Positions 52,489 through 61,268 of a stretch of DNA of 64,000 bases are shown here, piece after piece; position 1 is the stretch's first letter, and the number at the start of each line of letters is the position of its first letter. The notes beneath the pieces are model-generated. The model searched no databases. It was not told the DNA's origin and worked only from the letters and a program-made list of their open reading frames with translations. Made by a program: the position numbers and the translations under genes. This DNA is from Rhizobium sp. RU20A (GTDB lineage Bacteria; Pseudomonadota; Alphaproteobacteria; Rhizobiales; Rhizobiaceae): contig NZ_FTMB01000009.1 in NCBI RefSeq assembly GCF_900155885.1, forward strand, positions 86,467 through 150,466, read 5' to 3'.

Positions 52489-53499
52489 ATGAAGAGACTG
52501 CTTCTCGCCACCGCGCTCGCCGCCATCCTCGGCGCGGCCGGTTCCGCTTCCGCCGCCGATATGGTGTTTTCCAGCTGGGGCGGCACCACGCAGGACGCCC
52601 AGAAGGCTGCCTGGGCCGACACCTTCACCGCCGAAACCGGCATCAACGTCGTGCAGGACGGCCCGACCGACTACGGCAAGATCAAGGCCATGGTCGAAGC
52701 CGGCAACGTGACCTGGGACGTGGTGGACGTCGAGGGTGACTATGCCGTGCAGGCCGGCAAGGCGGGCCTGCTCGAAAAGCTCGACTTCTCCATCATCGAC
52801 AAGAGCAAGCTCGATCCGCGCTTCGTGACCGATTATTCGGTCGGCAGCTTCTATTATTCCTTCGTCATCGGCTGCAACAAGGACGCCGCCGGGACCTGCC
52901 CGAAGAGCTGGGCCGACCTTTTCGACACCGCGAAATTCCCCGGCAAGCGCGCCTTCTACAAGTGGTCCGCACCGGGCGTGATCGAGGCAGCCCTGCTTGC
53001 CGACGGCGTTGCCGCCGACAAGCTCTATCCGCTCGACCTCGACCGCGCCTTCAAGAAGCTCGACACGATCAAAGCCGACATCGTCTGGTGGGATGGCGGC
53101 GCCGCCTCGCAGCAGCTTCTCGCCTCCGGCGAAGCCCCCTTCGGCTCCTTCTGGAACGGACGCCTGACGGCGCTTGCCGCCACCGGCGTGACGGTCGAGA
53201 CTTCTTGGGACCAGAACATCACGGCCGCCGATGCGCTTGTCGTGCCCAAGGGCACAAAGAACAAGGAAGCAGCGATGAAGTTCATCGCCAACGCCACCTC
53301 CGCCAAGCCGCAGGCCGAGTTCGCCGCCGTCACCGGCTATGCGCCGATCAACCTCGGTTCGCCCGAGATGATGGCCGCCGACGTGCGCAAGACGCTGCCG
53401 GACATGCAGGCGGCAAGCCAGGTGAACGCCGACATGACGTACTGGGCCGAGCACCGCGACGAGATCGGCAAGCGCTGGTACGACTGGCAGGCCAAGTAA
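52489..53499 (+). CDS. Polyamine-type periplasmic binding protein
   Basis: A 336-residue binding protein of the spermidine/putrescine (PotD/PotF, SBP_bac_8) type. The signal peptide MKRLLLATALAAILGAAGSASA is followed by ADMVFSSWGGTTQDAQKAAW. Features such as VTWDVVDVEGDYAVQAGKAGLLEKLDFS and FCYSFVIG-like SFYYSFVIGCNKD match amine or opine binders. It follows the catabolic genes after 93 bases and begins the uptake half of the operon. The ligand is probably the substrate of the monooxygenase pathway. Confidence 0.92.
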   Translation: MKRLLLATALAAILGAAGSASAADMVFSSWGGTTQDAQKAAWADTFTAETGINVVQDGPTDYGKIKAMVEAGNVTWDVVDVEGDYAVQAGKAGLLEKLDFSIIDKSKLDPRFVTDYSVGSFYYSFVIGCNKDAAGTCPKSWADLFDTAKFPGKRAFYKWSAPGVIEAALLADGVAADKLYPLDLDRAFKKLDTIKADIVWWDGGAASQQLLASGEAPFGSFWNGRLTALAATGVTVETSWDQNITAADALVVPKGTKNKEAAMKFIANATSAKPQAEFAAVTGYAPINLGSPEMMAADVRKTLPDMQAASQVNADMTYWAEHRDEIGKRWYDWQAK

Positions 53500-53519
53500 G
53501 CCGCACCGCACGACGATAC

Positions 53520-53550
53520 CGCCTGCCGGCGCAAGCGCAGCCGGCGGGCG
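53520..53550 (+). terminator. Intercistronic hairpin after the binding protein
   Basis: CGCCTGCCGGC and GCCGGCGGGCG form an 11-bp stem (one G-U) with a 9-base loop, between the binding-protein and permease genes. No T run follows. It probably stabilises the upstream mRNA rather than ending transcription. Confidence 0.55.
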
Positions 53551-53576
53551 TCCTCCAGTAATCAGGGTATTGAAGC

Positions 53577-54437
53577 ATGGCCATGACCGCCACGGCGGCG
53601 CCGGGAGAGCGCATTGCGCGCCGCAGACACGCCGCCTTCGTGTGGGCGCTGCCCGCGCTCGTCCTCATCCTGCTGTTCTTCGTCACCCCCGTTCTGGGGC
53701 TTCTGCTGCGCAGCGTCACCGAGCCGACGCTCGGCCTGCAGAACTATGCCGAACTGATCGGCACCGGCACCTATGCCCGCATCTTCGCCAACACCTTCCT
53801 CGTCGCCGGCGTGGTGACGGCGCTCTCGGTGGTCATCGGCTATCCCGTCGCCTGGGCGCTCGCCGTGCTGCCGCGCCCATGGGGCCAGCTCGTCTTCGCG
53901 ATCATCATCCTCTCCATGTGGACGAATCTTCTCGCCCGCACCTATGCATGGATGGTGCTCCTGCAGCGCACCGGCGTGATCAACAAGACGCTCATGGGGC
54001 TCGGCGTGATCGACCAGCCCCTGGCGCTCGTCAACAATCTCGTCGGCGTCACCATCGGCATGACCTACATCATGCTGCCCTTCGTCATCCTGCCGCTGGT
54101 CGGCGTCCTCAGGGCCATCGACCCCGCCATCCTGCGCGCAGGCGCCCTGTGCGGCGCCAACAGCTGGCAATGCTTCACCCGCATCCTGCTGCCGCTGTCG
54201 CTGCCGGGCATTGCGGCGGGTGCCCTGATGGTCTTCGTCATGGCGCTCGGCTACTACGTGACCCCTGCCCTTCTCGGCGGCACGGCCAACATGATGCTGG
54301 CCGAAATGGTCGCGCAGTTCGTCCAGTCGCTCGTCAACTGGGGCATGGGCGGGGCCGCCGCCTTCGTGCTGCTCGTCGTCACGCTCGCGCTCTACGCCGT
54401 GCAACTGCGCTTTTTCGGCGCCGGCCGGATCGGCTGA
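53577..54437 (+). CDS. Polyamine-type ABC permease 1 (PotB/H-like)
   Basis: A 286-residue permease with six predicted helices. The BPD_transp_1 loop AGALCGANSWQCFTRILLPLSLPG is the ATPase contact. The N-terminal hydrophobic helix starts at ALPALVLILLFFVTPVLGLLL. It precedes permease 2 by 12 bases; the two form the usual heterodimer. Confidence 0.94.
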   Translation: MAMTATAAPGERIARRRHAAFVWALPALVLILLFFVTPVLGLLLRSVTEPTLGLQNYAELIGTGTYARIFANTFLVAGVVTALSVVIGYPVAWALAVLPRPWGQLVFAIIILSMWTNLLARTYAWMVLLQRTGVINKTLMGLGVIDQPLALVNNLVGVTIGMTYIMLPFVILPLVGVLRAIDPAILRAGALCGANSWQCFTRILLPLSLPGIAAGALMVFVMALGYYVTPALLGGTANMMLAEMVAQFVQSLVNWGMGGAAAFVLLVVTLALYAVQLRFFGAGRIG

Positions 54438-54449
54438 GGAGAAACCGCC

Positions 54450-55262
54450 ATGCTTCTCGATTTCGACCGCCTCGGCCCGTGGAAGTGGGTGCTGATCACC
54501 ATCACCACCCTGGTCTGCCTGTTCCTGCTGCTGCCGATCGTCTTCATTGCGGCGCTCTCCTTCGGCTCGTCGCAATGGCTGATCTTTCCGCCGCCGGGCT
54601 GGACGACGCGCTGGTACGGCGAGCTTTTTGCCGATCCGCGCTGGCTGCAATCGGCCTTCACGAGCCTGAAGATCGCCGCCATCGTCACCGTTCTCTCGGT
54701 GGGCATCGGCTTTCTTGCCGCCCTTTCGCTCAATCGCGGCAGCTTTGCCGGTCGCGAGGTGCTGCGGGCGCTGTTCCTGACGCCGATGATCCTGCCGGTG
54801 GTGGTGCTCGCCGTCGCGCTCTACGCCTTCTTCCTGAGGATCGGCCTCAACGGCACCACGCTCGGCTTCATCATCGCGCATCTGCTGATCGCCCTCCCCT
54901 TCTCGATCATCTCGATCGGAAGCGCGCTCGAGGGTTTCGACAAGTCGATCGAGGACGCCGCGATCCTGTGCGGCGCAAGCCCCTGGGAGGCGCGGCTCAG
55001 GGTCACGGTGCCGGCGATCAGCCATGGCCTGTTCGGCGCCGCCGTCTTCTCGTTCCTCGCCTCCTGGGACGAAGTGGTGCTGGCGATCTTCATGGCGAGC
55101 CCGACGCTGCAGACCCTGCCCGTCAAGATCTGGGCGACGCTGCGCCAGGACCTGACGCCCGTCATCGCCGCCGCCTCCACGCTCCTCATCCTCTTCACCA
55201 TGCTCCTGATGATCATCGCGGCGCTCGTCCGACGCGGCAGCAAACAAGGGACGAAACCATGA
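54450..55262 (+). CDS. Polyamine-type ABC permease 2 (PotC/I-like)
   Basis: A 270-residue permease with six helices. The loop EDAAILCGASPWEARLRVTVPAI contacts the ATPase, and the start is FDRLGPWKWVLITITTLVCLF. It overlaps the ATPase gene by four bases (ATGA). Confidence 0.94.
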   Translation: MLLDFDRLGPWKWVLITITTLVCLFLLLPIVFIAALSFGSSQWLIFPPPGWTTRWYGELFADPRWLQSAFTSLKIAAIVTVLSVGIGFLAALSLNRGSFAGREVLRALFLTPMILPVVVLAVALYAFFLRIGLNGTTLGFIIAHLLIALPFSIISIGSALEGFDKSIEDAAILCGASPWEARLRVTVPAISHGLFGAAVFSFLASWDEVVLAIFMASPTLQTLPVKIWATLRQDLTPVIAAASTLLILFTMLLMIIAALVRRGSKQGTKP

Positions 55263-56341
55263 CCTCAGCCTTCATCGAGATCCGCGACATCAAGAAGCAG
55301 TACGGCCCGATCACCGCCGTGAAGGACGTGACGCTCGATATCCGCAAGGGCGAGTTCATGACCTTCCTCGGCCCATCCGGATCGGGCAAGTCGACGACGC
55401 TCTACATGCTCGCCGGCTTCGAATACCCGACGGCCGGCGACATCAGGCTGAATGGCAGGACGCTGCTCGATACGCCCTCGCACAAGCGCAACATCGGCAT
55501 GGTGTTCCAGCGCTACACGCTCTTCCCGCACCTGACGGTCGGCGAGAACGTCGCGTTCCCCTTGCGCATCCGCCGCCTGCCGAAAGCCGATGTGGAGCGC
55601 AAGGTGAGGGAGGCGCTGCGCCTCGTGCGGCTCGAAGGTTTCGAGGATCGCAAACCCGCTCTGATGTCCGGCGGCCAGCAGCAGCGCGTGGCGCTTGCCC
55701 GGGCGCTGGTCTACGATCCGCCGGTGCTTCTGATGGACGAGCCGCTGTCGGCGCTCGACAAGAAGCTGCGCGAGGAAATCCAGTTCGAGATCCGCCGCAT
55801 CCACCAGGAAACCGGCGTGACGATCCTCTACGTCACCCACGACCAGGAAGAGGCGCTGCGCCTGTCGGACCGCATTGCCGTCTTCAGCCAGGGCAAGATC
55901 GACCAGATCGGTTCCGGCCAGACGCTCTATGCCGAGCCCGCCACCCGCTTCGTCGCCGGCTTCATCGGCGATTCCAACTTCATCGATACGGATGTCGTCT
56001 CCGTCGAGGGCAGCCACGCGACGCTGGCGCTGCCGGGCGGGCGCACGGTCTCCGGCGTGCCGCTCCATAGCGCCGGCCCCGGCAAGACCGCAGCGCTTTT
56101 GCTGCGCCCCGAGCGCATCGACCTGAAAGTCGGCGAAGCGGGCGCGGCCGACGCCCTTTCCGGCACCATCCGCGACATCACGTTCCTTGGCAACAACACT
56201 GACGTGCTCGTCGATATCCCCGCCGGCAAACAGCTCTCCGTCCGCCTCCCCTTCGGCCACCCGATGCTGGACGGCCTGAGGCCCGCGCTGCCCGTGGCGC
56301 TGTCCTTCAACCCCGCGACGGTGCACGCCTTCCAGGGGTGA
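55259..56341 (+). CDS. Polyamine-type ABC ATPase (PotA-like)
   Basis: A 360-residue ATPase with Walker [11 protein letters not shown], signature [15 protein letters not shown], Walker [13 protein letters not shown] and switch [11 protein letters not shown]-terminal TOBE domain (about residues 270-355) ends in [15 protein letters not shown] 55259 overlaps the permease stop; a much longer open reading upstream is only frame read-through. It completes the SBP-permease-permease-ATPase set, and a family 1 repeat follows. Confidence 0.94.
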   Translation: MTSAFIEIRDIKKQYGPITAVKDVTLDIRKGEFMTFLGPSGSGKSTTLYMLAGFEYPTAGDIRLNGRTLLDTPSHKRNIGMVFQRYTLFPHLTVGENVAFPLRIRRLPKADVERKVREALRLVRLEGFEDRKPALMSGGQQQRVALARALVYDPPVLLMDEPLSALDKKLREEIQFEIRRIHQETGVTILYVTHDQEEALRLSDRIAVFSQGKIDQIGSGQTLYAEPATRFVAGFIGDSNFIDTDVVSVEGSHATLALPGGRTVSGVPLHSAGPGKTAALLLRPERIDLKVGEAGAADALSGTIRDITFLGNNTDVLVDIPAGKQLSVRLPFGHPMLDGLRPALPVALSFNPATVHAFQG

Positions 56342-56377
56342 GGGGCTGCCGTTCTCTTTCCCGCTCCGTCTCTCCCT

Positions 56378-56461
56378 GTCGTCCTCGGGCTTGACCCGAG
56401 GACCCATGCAACCCTCTGCGCCTGCGGCCGTGCATCCTCGGGTCAAGCCCGAGGATGACAC
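56378..56461. repeat. Two-armed intergenic palindrome, family 1
   Basis: Arms CCTCGGGCTTGACCCGAGG and CCTCGGGTCAAGCCCGAGG, inverted to each other, flank about 30 bases between the convergent ABC ATPase and TRAP binding-protein genes. It may serve as a terminator for both. Confidence 0.85.
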
Positions 56462-56492
56462 CGGGTGTGGTTCCGGTTCGGAACGATCGCCC

Positions 56493-57482
56493 TCACGACC
56501 CCGCAATGGCGTGGATACGGTCGAGGCCGCCGACGGTCTCGGCCATGTCCTGCCAGACGCCGGTGGCGCCGCGGCGCCAGTCGTCGATGGCCTCCGGCTG
56601 GAGAAGCTGGCCGCCATGGGCGCGGGCCGTCTCCACGGAGCGGGCCTCATCCTCGACGATCAGCCGGTTGAAGTCGGCGGCGCCCGCTTCTGCCGCCTCT
56701 GCCAGCACCTGCCGGTCCTCGGCCGTCAGCCCGTTCCAGAAGGTGGCGCCGAAATAGACGACGCCGGTGGCAAAGATGTGCCGGGTTTCGGTCATCGAGG
56801 GCACCACCTCGTAGAGCTTGAAGCCGGCATAGGCGGATTTGGTGAGGTCCATGGCATCGGCGACGCCATTGGCGAGCGCATTGTAGGTTTCGGTAATGGG
56901 AATGCCGACGGGGGTGGTGCCGAAGGCGCTCCAGAGTTTCGTGTGCAGCGGGCTCTGGATGACGCGGATCTTGAGACCTGCCAGTTGTTCCGGCCGCGTC
57001 ACCGGCGTTTTGGTGAGAAGGTTGCGGGCGCCATAATGGATGAAGGCGGGCGTGATGAACTGCTGCGCCGCGAATTTCTCCGTCAAGGCCGCGCCGATTG
57101 GTCCTTTCACCGTCGCCTCGACATGGGCGGCATCGCGGAACAGGAAGGGCAGGTCGAGGATCTGCGCCTCCGGCACCCAGCCCGATAGTGCCGAGACGGT
57201 GGCAAGGCTGCCCTGGATGGCGCCGAGCCGGATGCCTTCCGCGACCTCCTTTTCGCCGCCGAGCGCGCCGCCCTTGACGATGGTGAAGGCAAAGCGGCCG
57301 GGACGCCTTTCCTCGACCCTCGCCGCGATGGTCTGCCAGATCGTCGTCTCCGGCTTGTCGTCGCCAAAGAGCGAGGCGACGGTGATCTTCTGCGCCTTTG
57401 CTTCGGCCCGGCCGATGAGGGCGGGCGCGGCGAGCGCGAAGGCGGTGAGGCTGAGGGCGGTGCGACGGGTGAGCAGGGGCAT
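56493..57482 (-). CDS. TRAP transporter solute-binding protein (DctP family)
   Basis: A 329-residue periplasmic binding protein. The start MPLLTRRTALSLTAFALAAP has a twin-arginine-type signal, so it may be exported folded. The DctP body shows PEQLAGLKIRVIQSPLHTKLW, in which the Arg of KIRV is the residue that usually clamps a carboxylate, and ITETYNALANGVADAM. ATG 57482 has GAAAGG upstream; a GTG at 57497 overlaps the DctQM stop. It is second in a two-gene operon preceded by a TPP riboswitch. Confidence 0.9.
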   Translation of the reverse strand: MPLLTRRTALSLTAFALAAPALIGRAEAKAQKITVASLFGDDKPETTIWQTIAARVEERRPGRFAFTIVKGGALGGEKEVAEGIRLGAIQGSLATVSALSGWVPEAQILDLPFLFRDAAHVEATVKGPIGAALTEKFAAQQFITPAFIHYGARNLLTKTPVTRPEQLAGLKIRVIQSPLHTKLWSAFGTTPVGIPITETYNALANGVADAMDLTKSAYAGFKLYEVVPSMTETRHIFATGVVYFGATFWNGLTAEDRQVLAEAAEAGAADFNRLIVEDEARSVETARAHGGQLLQPEAIDDWRRGATGVWQDMAETVGGLDRIHAIAGS

Positions 57483-57493
57483 GGCATGGCCTT

Positions 57494-59326
57494 TCACAGG
57501 AAGAGGAGGGTTGCGATGGAGATGAGGGCGAGCGCCACGAGGAGTGCGGCGAGATAGGGCGTGACGGCGCGGAAGATCGCGCCGGCGGGAACGCCGGTGA
57601 CACCGGCGACGACATAGACGAGCATGCCGAGCGGCGGTGTCAGGCCGTGGATCATCAGATTGACGACGAGGATGACGCCGAAGGCGACGGGATCGATGCC
57701 GGCGGCCATGGCGGCCGGCAGCAGGATCGGCCCGAGCAGCAGGATGGCCGCGCCGATATCAAGCACGAGGCCGGCGGCAAGCAGCACGAGATTGGCGAGC
57801 AGCAACACGGCGCCGGCACTGCCGCCGAGAAGGGTGACGAGGTGCGTCACCAGCCCGGCCACATCATCGACGGCGAGCTGGAAGGCAAAGGGCGCGGCGG
57901 TGCCGATCAGCATGCCCACGGCCGCAGCCTCCCCCGCCGACTGGCGGAACACGGCCGCGATGGCGCGAAACCTTAGTCCGGCAGCCATTGCGAGACCGAG
58001 CGTATAGAGCGCCGCAAGCCCCGCGGCTTCCGTCGTCGTCACCACGCCGAAGCGGATGCCGGCCACGACGATGACGCCGAGCCCGAGGGCCGGCAGCGCG
58101 GCGGCCAAGGCTGCGCGGCGCTCTTGCGTGGTGGCGCGGGGCATTGCGGTCCCTCTCCGGCCCGCCGACAGATGGATCGCGACGGCAAGGCAGAGCGCCA
58201 TCACGCCGCCCGCCGCAAGGCCGCCCGTCAGCAAGGCGCCGACCGACAGGTTGGTGGCGGCGGCAAGGATCAGGAAGGCGATGGAGGGCGGGATGACATT
58301 GTCGAGCACGGAGGTGGCGGCGATCAGCGCGCCGGCCTCGGCCGGCCTGTGGCCATGGCGGGCGAGTTCCGGCTGGAACGTGGCGGCCCCGAAGGCGGCA
58401 TTGGCGACGGAAGAACCGGAGGCGCCGGAGAACAGAACGCTGGTCAGCAACGTCGTCTGGGCAAGGCCCGCCCGCCGGTGGCCGACGAGGCTGGCGGCGA
58501 GCCGCACCAGCCGACCCGCCGCACCTGAGCCCGTCAGCAGCCCGCCCGCCAGCAGGAAGAAGGGAATGGCGAGCAGCAGGAATTTCGACAGGCCCGTGAC
58601 GGTCGTGGAGACGATCGCCGCTTCCGGCTGCGGACTGCCAAAGGCGATGGCGGCATGGGCGGCGGCCAGAAAGGCGTGGGGCAGCGGCGCGCCGCAGGCA
58701 AGGCCGATGGCGGCGGCGAGCGCAAGGAAGAGGCTGGGCGGCAGGTCCGTCTCGACCGACAGGAAGGGGACGATGCTATGCAGGGCAGCGCCGATGACCA
58801 GCGCGGCGAAAAGCGCCCTACCCCGCCCCGCGGAGAGCCGCGACAGGGTGAGCAGTGCGAGCAGCAGCCCCCCTCCCCCGGCGAGAAAGCCGAAGCGCAG
58901 GCCCTCGGGAAGGCCAAGCGTCGGGGAGATGCCACCGAGCGTCCTCGCGACCGTTGCGCCGCCGAAGAGAAGCACGAGGGCGGCCATGGTGGTCATGGCA
59001 TCGGCCATCACGCCGGCCGGCGCTTTCAGGGCCTGCGGCAGGCGGGTGGTCAGGGCGTCGAGCCGCATGGCGAGCGGCCCGTTCAGCGCCAGCGGCGCGG
59101 CAAGCGCGATCATCGCCACCTGCAGCCAGATCGCCAGCTCTTCGGCCCCGACGAGCCCGACATGCAGGAGATAGCGAAGGCCGGCATTGGTGATGACGAG
59201 CGCGAGCAGCACGGCGAGAAGGAGAGCCGCAAGGCCGGAGAGCAGCGCTTCGAGCCGCGAAATCACAGCGCCGGAGAGCGCGGCGATGCGCCCGTCATTT
59301 CTCGTGATAGCCGTGGTTGCCGACAC
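57494..59326 (-). CDS. TRAP transporter fused membrane protein (DctQ-DctM)
   Basis: A 610-residue membrane protein. The N-terminal four-helix DctQ part (about residues 25-165, with ITNAGLRYLLHVGLVGAEELAIWLQ) is fused to a DctM large subunit with many helices (FFLLAGGLLTGSGAAGRLVRLA, VLFSGASGSSVANAAFGA, NLMIHGLTPPLGMLVYV). TRAP systems import carboxylates or related solutes with a sodium gradient. GTG 59326 is preferred because AGGAGG lies six bases upstream; ATG 59356 would add ten residues. The leader is a TPP riboswitch, so expression should fall when thiamine pyrophosphate is plentiful. Confidence 0.9.
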   Translation of the reverse strand: MSATTAITRNDGRIAALSGAVISRLEALLSGLAALLLAVLLALVITNAGLRYLLHVGLVGAEELAIWLQVAMIALAAPLALNGPLAMRLDALTTRLPQALKAPAGVMADAMTTMAALVLLFGGATVARTLGGISPTLGLPEGLRFGFLAGGGGLLLALLTLSRLSAGRGRALFAALVIGAALHSIVPFLSVETDLPPSLFLALAAAIGLACGAPLPHAFLAAAHAAIAFGSPQPEAAIVSTTVTGLSKFLLLAIPFFLLAGGLLTGSGAAGRLVRLAASLVGHRRAGLAQTTLLTSVLFSGASGSSVANAAFGAATFQPELARHGHRPAEAGALIAATSVLDNVIPPSIAFLILAAATNLSVGALLTGGLAAGGVMALCLAVAIHLSAGRRGTAMPRATTQERRAALAAALPALGLGVIVVAGIRFGVVTTTEAAGLAALYTLGLAMAAGLRFRAIAAVFRQSAGEAAAVGMLIGTAAPFAFQLAVDDVAGLVTHLVTLLGGSAGAVLLLANLVLLAAGLVLDIGAAILLLGPILLPAAMAAGIDPVAFGVILVVNLMIHGLTPPLGMLVYVVAGVTGVPAGAIFRAVTPYLAALLVALALISIATLLFL

Positions 59327-59418
59327 GCCGGACCTCCTGCTTCGAGATCCGGCCATGCGGGTGAGAGAGAGGAAGACAGAGGGCTATTTCGCCCGCACGG
59401 GGCCACGCCGTCATCCGC

Positions 59419-59545
59419 ACCGTCCCTCCGCCAGTATGAGCTGGATCAGGTTCATCGGGTTCCTGCGCTGCGTTGGGATCTGGCCTTTCGGGTCAAATCC
59501 AGCGGCGAAGCAGTATCTCAGCCCCTTGTCGGGACGCCCCTGGTG
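59419..59545 (-). promoter_or_regulatory. TPP (THI-box) riboswitch
   Basis: Read on the minus strand, the region has the conserved TPP aptamer pieces in order: CCAGGGGCGTCCC, GGGGCTGAGATACTG, then ACCCGATGAACCTGATCCAG, CTCATACTGGCGGAGGGA. CTGAGA is the pyrimidine-binding loop, and GAACCTGATC with the GCGGAGGGA close are the pyrophosphate-sensing helices. The P3 stem between them is extended. It lies about 95 bases upstream of the DctQM start. Downstream GGGC/GCCC pairs could provide an expression platform. A regulatory link between TPP and a TRAP transporter follows. Confidence 0.9.
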
Positions 59546-59624
59546 ATTGGACGCGACTGTGGCGAAGCGGCCGGCCTTCGTCAAGGCCGGTCGAACAGAT
59601 GCCTTTAGGTAAGTCGTTGCTATC

Positions 59625-60551
59625 CTATTGGCTACCGGCCAGCAGGGCTTCGACCTCGCCAAGGTCCGGCATGGCCGGTGCCGTGCCGCGGCGGGTGACG
59701 GCGATGCCGGCGGTGGCGCAGCCGTAGCGCGCCGCCTCGGCCGGATCGAGCCCGCGGGAGAGCGCGGCCGCGAAGCCGCCGATGAAGGCGTCGCCCGCCC
59801 CCGTTGTGTCGATCGCCGGTCCCGGCGCGATGGCAGGCACGAGGACGGAGCGATCGGCGGCGTGATAGAGCGCGCCGCGGCTGCCGAGGGTGATCAGCGC
59901 CGCACCGGCGCCGCGCGACAGGAAGACATCGCCGGCGCGCTTCGCATCCTCGATGCTCTCGAGCGCAAAACCGACAAGGGCGGCTGCCTCCGTCTCGTTC
60001 GGCGCGATGAAATCGCAGAGCGGATAGAGGTCTTCCGGAAAGGGCTCGGCCGGGGCGGGGTTGAAGACGGTTCTGACGCCGGCGGCGCGGGCGATCTCGA
60101 GGCCCCGCCGGGCCGCCGCAACGGGCTGCTCCAGCTGCGTGACGAAAACCGATGCGTTCTCGATGGCATCGCGCGCCGCCTCCACATCCTCCACGCTGAT
60201 CGAGAGCGCCGCGCCGGCATAGACGATGATGGCATTGTCGCCGGTCTTGTCGTTCACATAGATGAAGGCCGCACCGGTCGGCTGGTCCTCCATCTCGATG
60301 ATGCGCGGCGTCACCCCCGCCGTCTGCCAGGTGCGCCGCGCGAGGTCGCCGAAGGTGTCGCGGCCGATCCGCGTCAGGATCGTGGTGGCGGCCCCTGCCC
60401 GCGCGGCCGCCACCGCCTGGTTCGACCCCTTGCCGCCCGGCCCGACCGCAAAGCCGCTGCCGGCAATGGTTTCGCCGACAGCCGGCATGCGCGGTGCCAG
60501 ATAGGCCGTATCGGCCACGAAAATCCCGAGAATGGCGACGCCCTTGTCCAT
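59625..60551 (-). CDS. rbsK: Ribokinase (PfkB family)
   Basis: A 308-residue PfkB sugar kinase. It has the N-terminal phrase PAVGETIAGSGFAVGPGGKGSNQAVAAARAGA and the C-terminal signature IDTTGAGDAFIGGFAAALS with the catalytic Asp. It phosphorylates ribose (or a similar pentose) to the 5-phosphate. ATG 60551 (MDKGVAIL) follows AGGGAGAG. It has no adjacent ribose transporter. It ends about 80 bases before the TPP riboswitch on the same strand, so read-through into that region is possible. Confidence 0.92.
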   Translation of the reverse strand: MDKGVAILGIFVADTAYLAPRMPAVGETIAGSGFAVGPGGKGSNQAVAAARAGAATTILTRIGRDTFGDLARRTWQTAGVTPRIIEMEDQPTGAAFIYVNDKTGDNAIIVYAGAALSISVEDVEAARDAIENASVFVTQLEQPVAAARRGLEIARAAGVRTVFNPAPAEPFPEDLYPLCDFIAPNETEAAALVGFALESIEDAKRAGDVFLSRGAGAALITLGSRGALYHAADRSVLVPAIAPGPAIDTTGAGDAFIGGFAAALSRGLDPAEAARYGCATAGIAVTRRGTAPAMPDLGEVEALLAGSQ

Positions 60552-60746
60552 GATGCTCTCCCTTGCCGGTCGTCTTGTCGTTGCAGCGAGATTAGCAGGG
60601 CAAGCCGGGCAGGAAAGCGCCGCCGCGCATTTTCGCCCCCTCCCCTGCCCTGTTCCACCGGAAACAGCGTGGGCACGGGGATCATGCGATTGTCGGGTCA
60701 CTGGATGAGACGGGCTCATCCACACCAGATCAAAAGGACCTGACCC

Positions 60747-60923
60747 ATGCGCAAGATCGTTCTCTCCACCGTCATCGCCGCCTTCGCCGCCCTCTCCTTC
60801 GCCGCCCCCTCCCAGGCCGGCTATTACAGCTACGACTACCAGCCCTATTGCTTCATCAAGAAGATTAAGACCTGGGACTCCTACGGCAACCTCGTCATCA
60901 AGAAGGTCAAGGTCTGCAAGTAA
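60747..60923 (+). CDS. Small exported protein, function unknown
   Basis: A 58-residue protein. It starts with signal peptide MRKIVLSTVIAAFAALSFA and a likely cut after PSQA. The mature part is about 34 residues, Tyr- and Lys-rich (GYYSYDYQPYCFIKKIKTWD, then VKVCK), with two cysteines that could form a disulfide. ATG 60747 is preceded by AAAGGA at seven bases, and a strong terminator follows. I recognise no family, but the architecture is that of a real small secreted protein. Confidence 0.75.
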   Translation: MRKIVLSTVIAAFAALSFAAPSQAGYYSYDYQPYCFIKKIKTWDSYGNLVIKKVKVCK

Positions 60924-60941
60924 GGGGCGCTGTGCAGACCG

Positions 60942-60977
60942 GGGCGCGGGTGGAAAAACCTCCATCCGCGCCCTTTT
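60942..60977 (+). terminator. Terminator of the small exported gene
   Basis: A 13-bp stem (GGGCGCGGGTGGA paired with TCCATCCGCGCCC, one G-U) with loop AAAACC is followed by TTTT, 19 bases after the stop. This is a textbook intrinsic terminator. Confidence 0.88.
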
Positions 60978-61029
60978 GCGGCTGGGGCGGTGTGCGATGG
61001 TGCGACGGCTGCGACGGCTGCGACGCAGG

Positions 61030-61208
61030 CCCCCTCATCCGCCTGCCGGCACCTTCTCCCCGAGGGGAGAAGGGACAATGCCGATAGCGCTGAGATCTGC
61101 TTTGGCTGAGAGCCAGCCTGGCCGCCCTTCAAGCGCATCTTGGGGCAGGCGCGCGCCCCAACTCTCTTCTCCCCTCGGGGAGAAGGTGCCGGCAGGCGGA
61201 TGAGGGGG
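61030..61208. repeat. Family 2 repeat: perfect 43-base inverted arms
   Basis: The arms 61030-61072 and 61166-61208 are exact inverted copies (CCCCCTCATCCGCCTGCCGG then CACCTTCTCCCCGAGGGGAG), separated by 93 bases. Each arm also contains the small palindrome CTCCCCGAGGGGAG. Related degenerate copies lie at 13582. It occupies most of the 345-base gap between the small secreted gene and the aldolase. Perfect identity suggests recent mobility or gene conversion. Confidence 0.85.
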
Positions 61209-61268
61209 TACACCGCAAGACACGCCCCTCGCCCCTCAACAAAACGGCGAGGCCCCGCCCCTTCCGGA

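Noticed and set aside
53570..55258. Extension of the polyamine ATPase frame upstream to make a 923-residue protein
   Set aside because: The upstream part is an out-of-frame read of the two permease genes; the true start is the ATG overlapping the permease stop.
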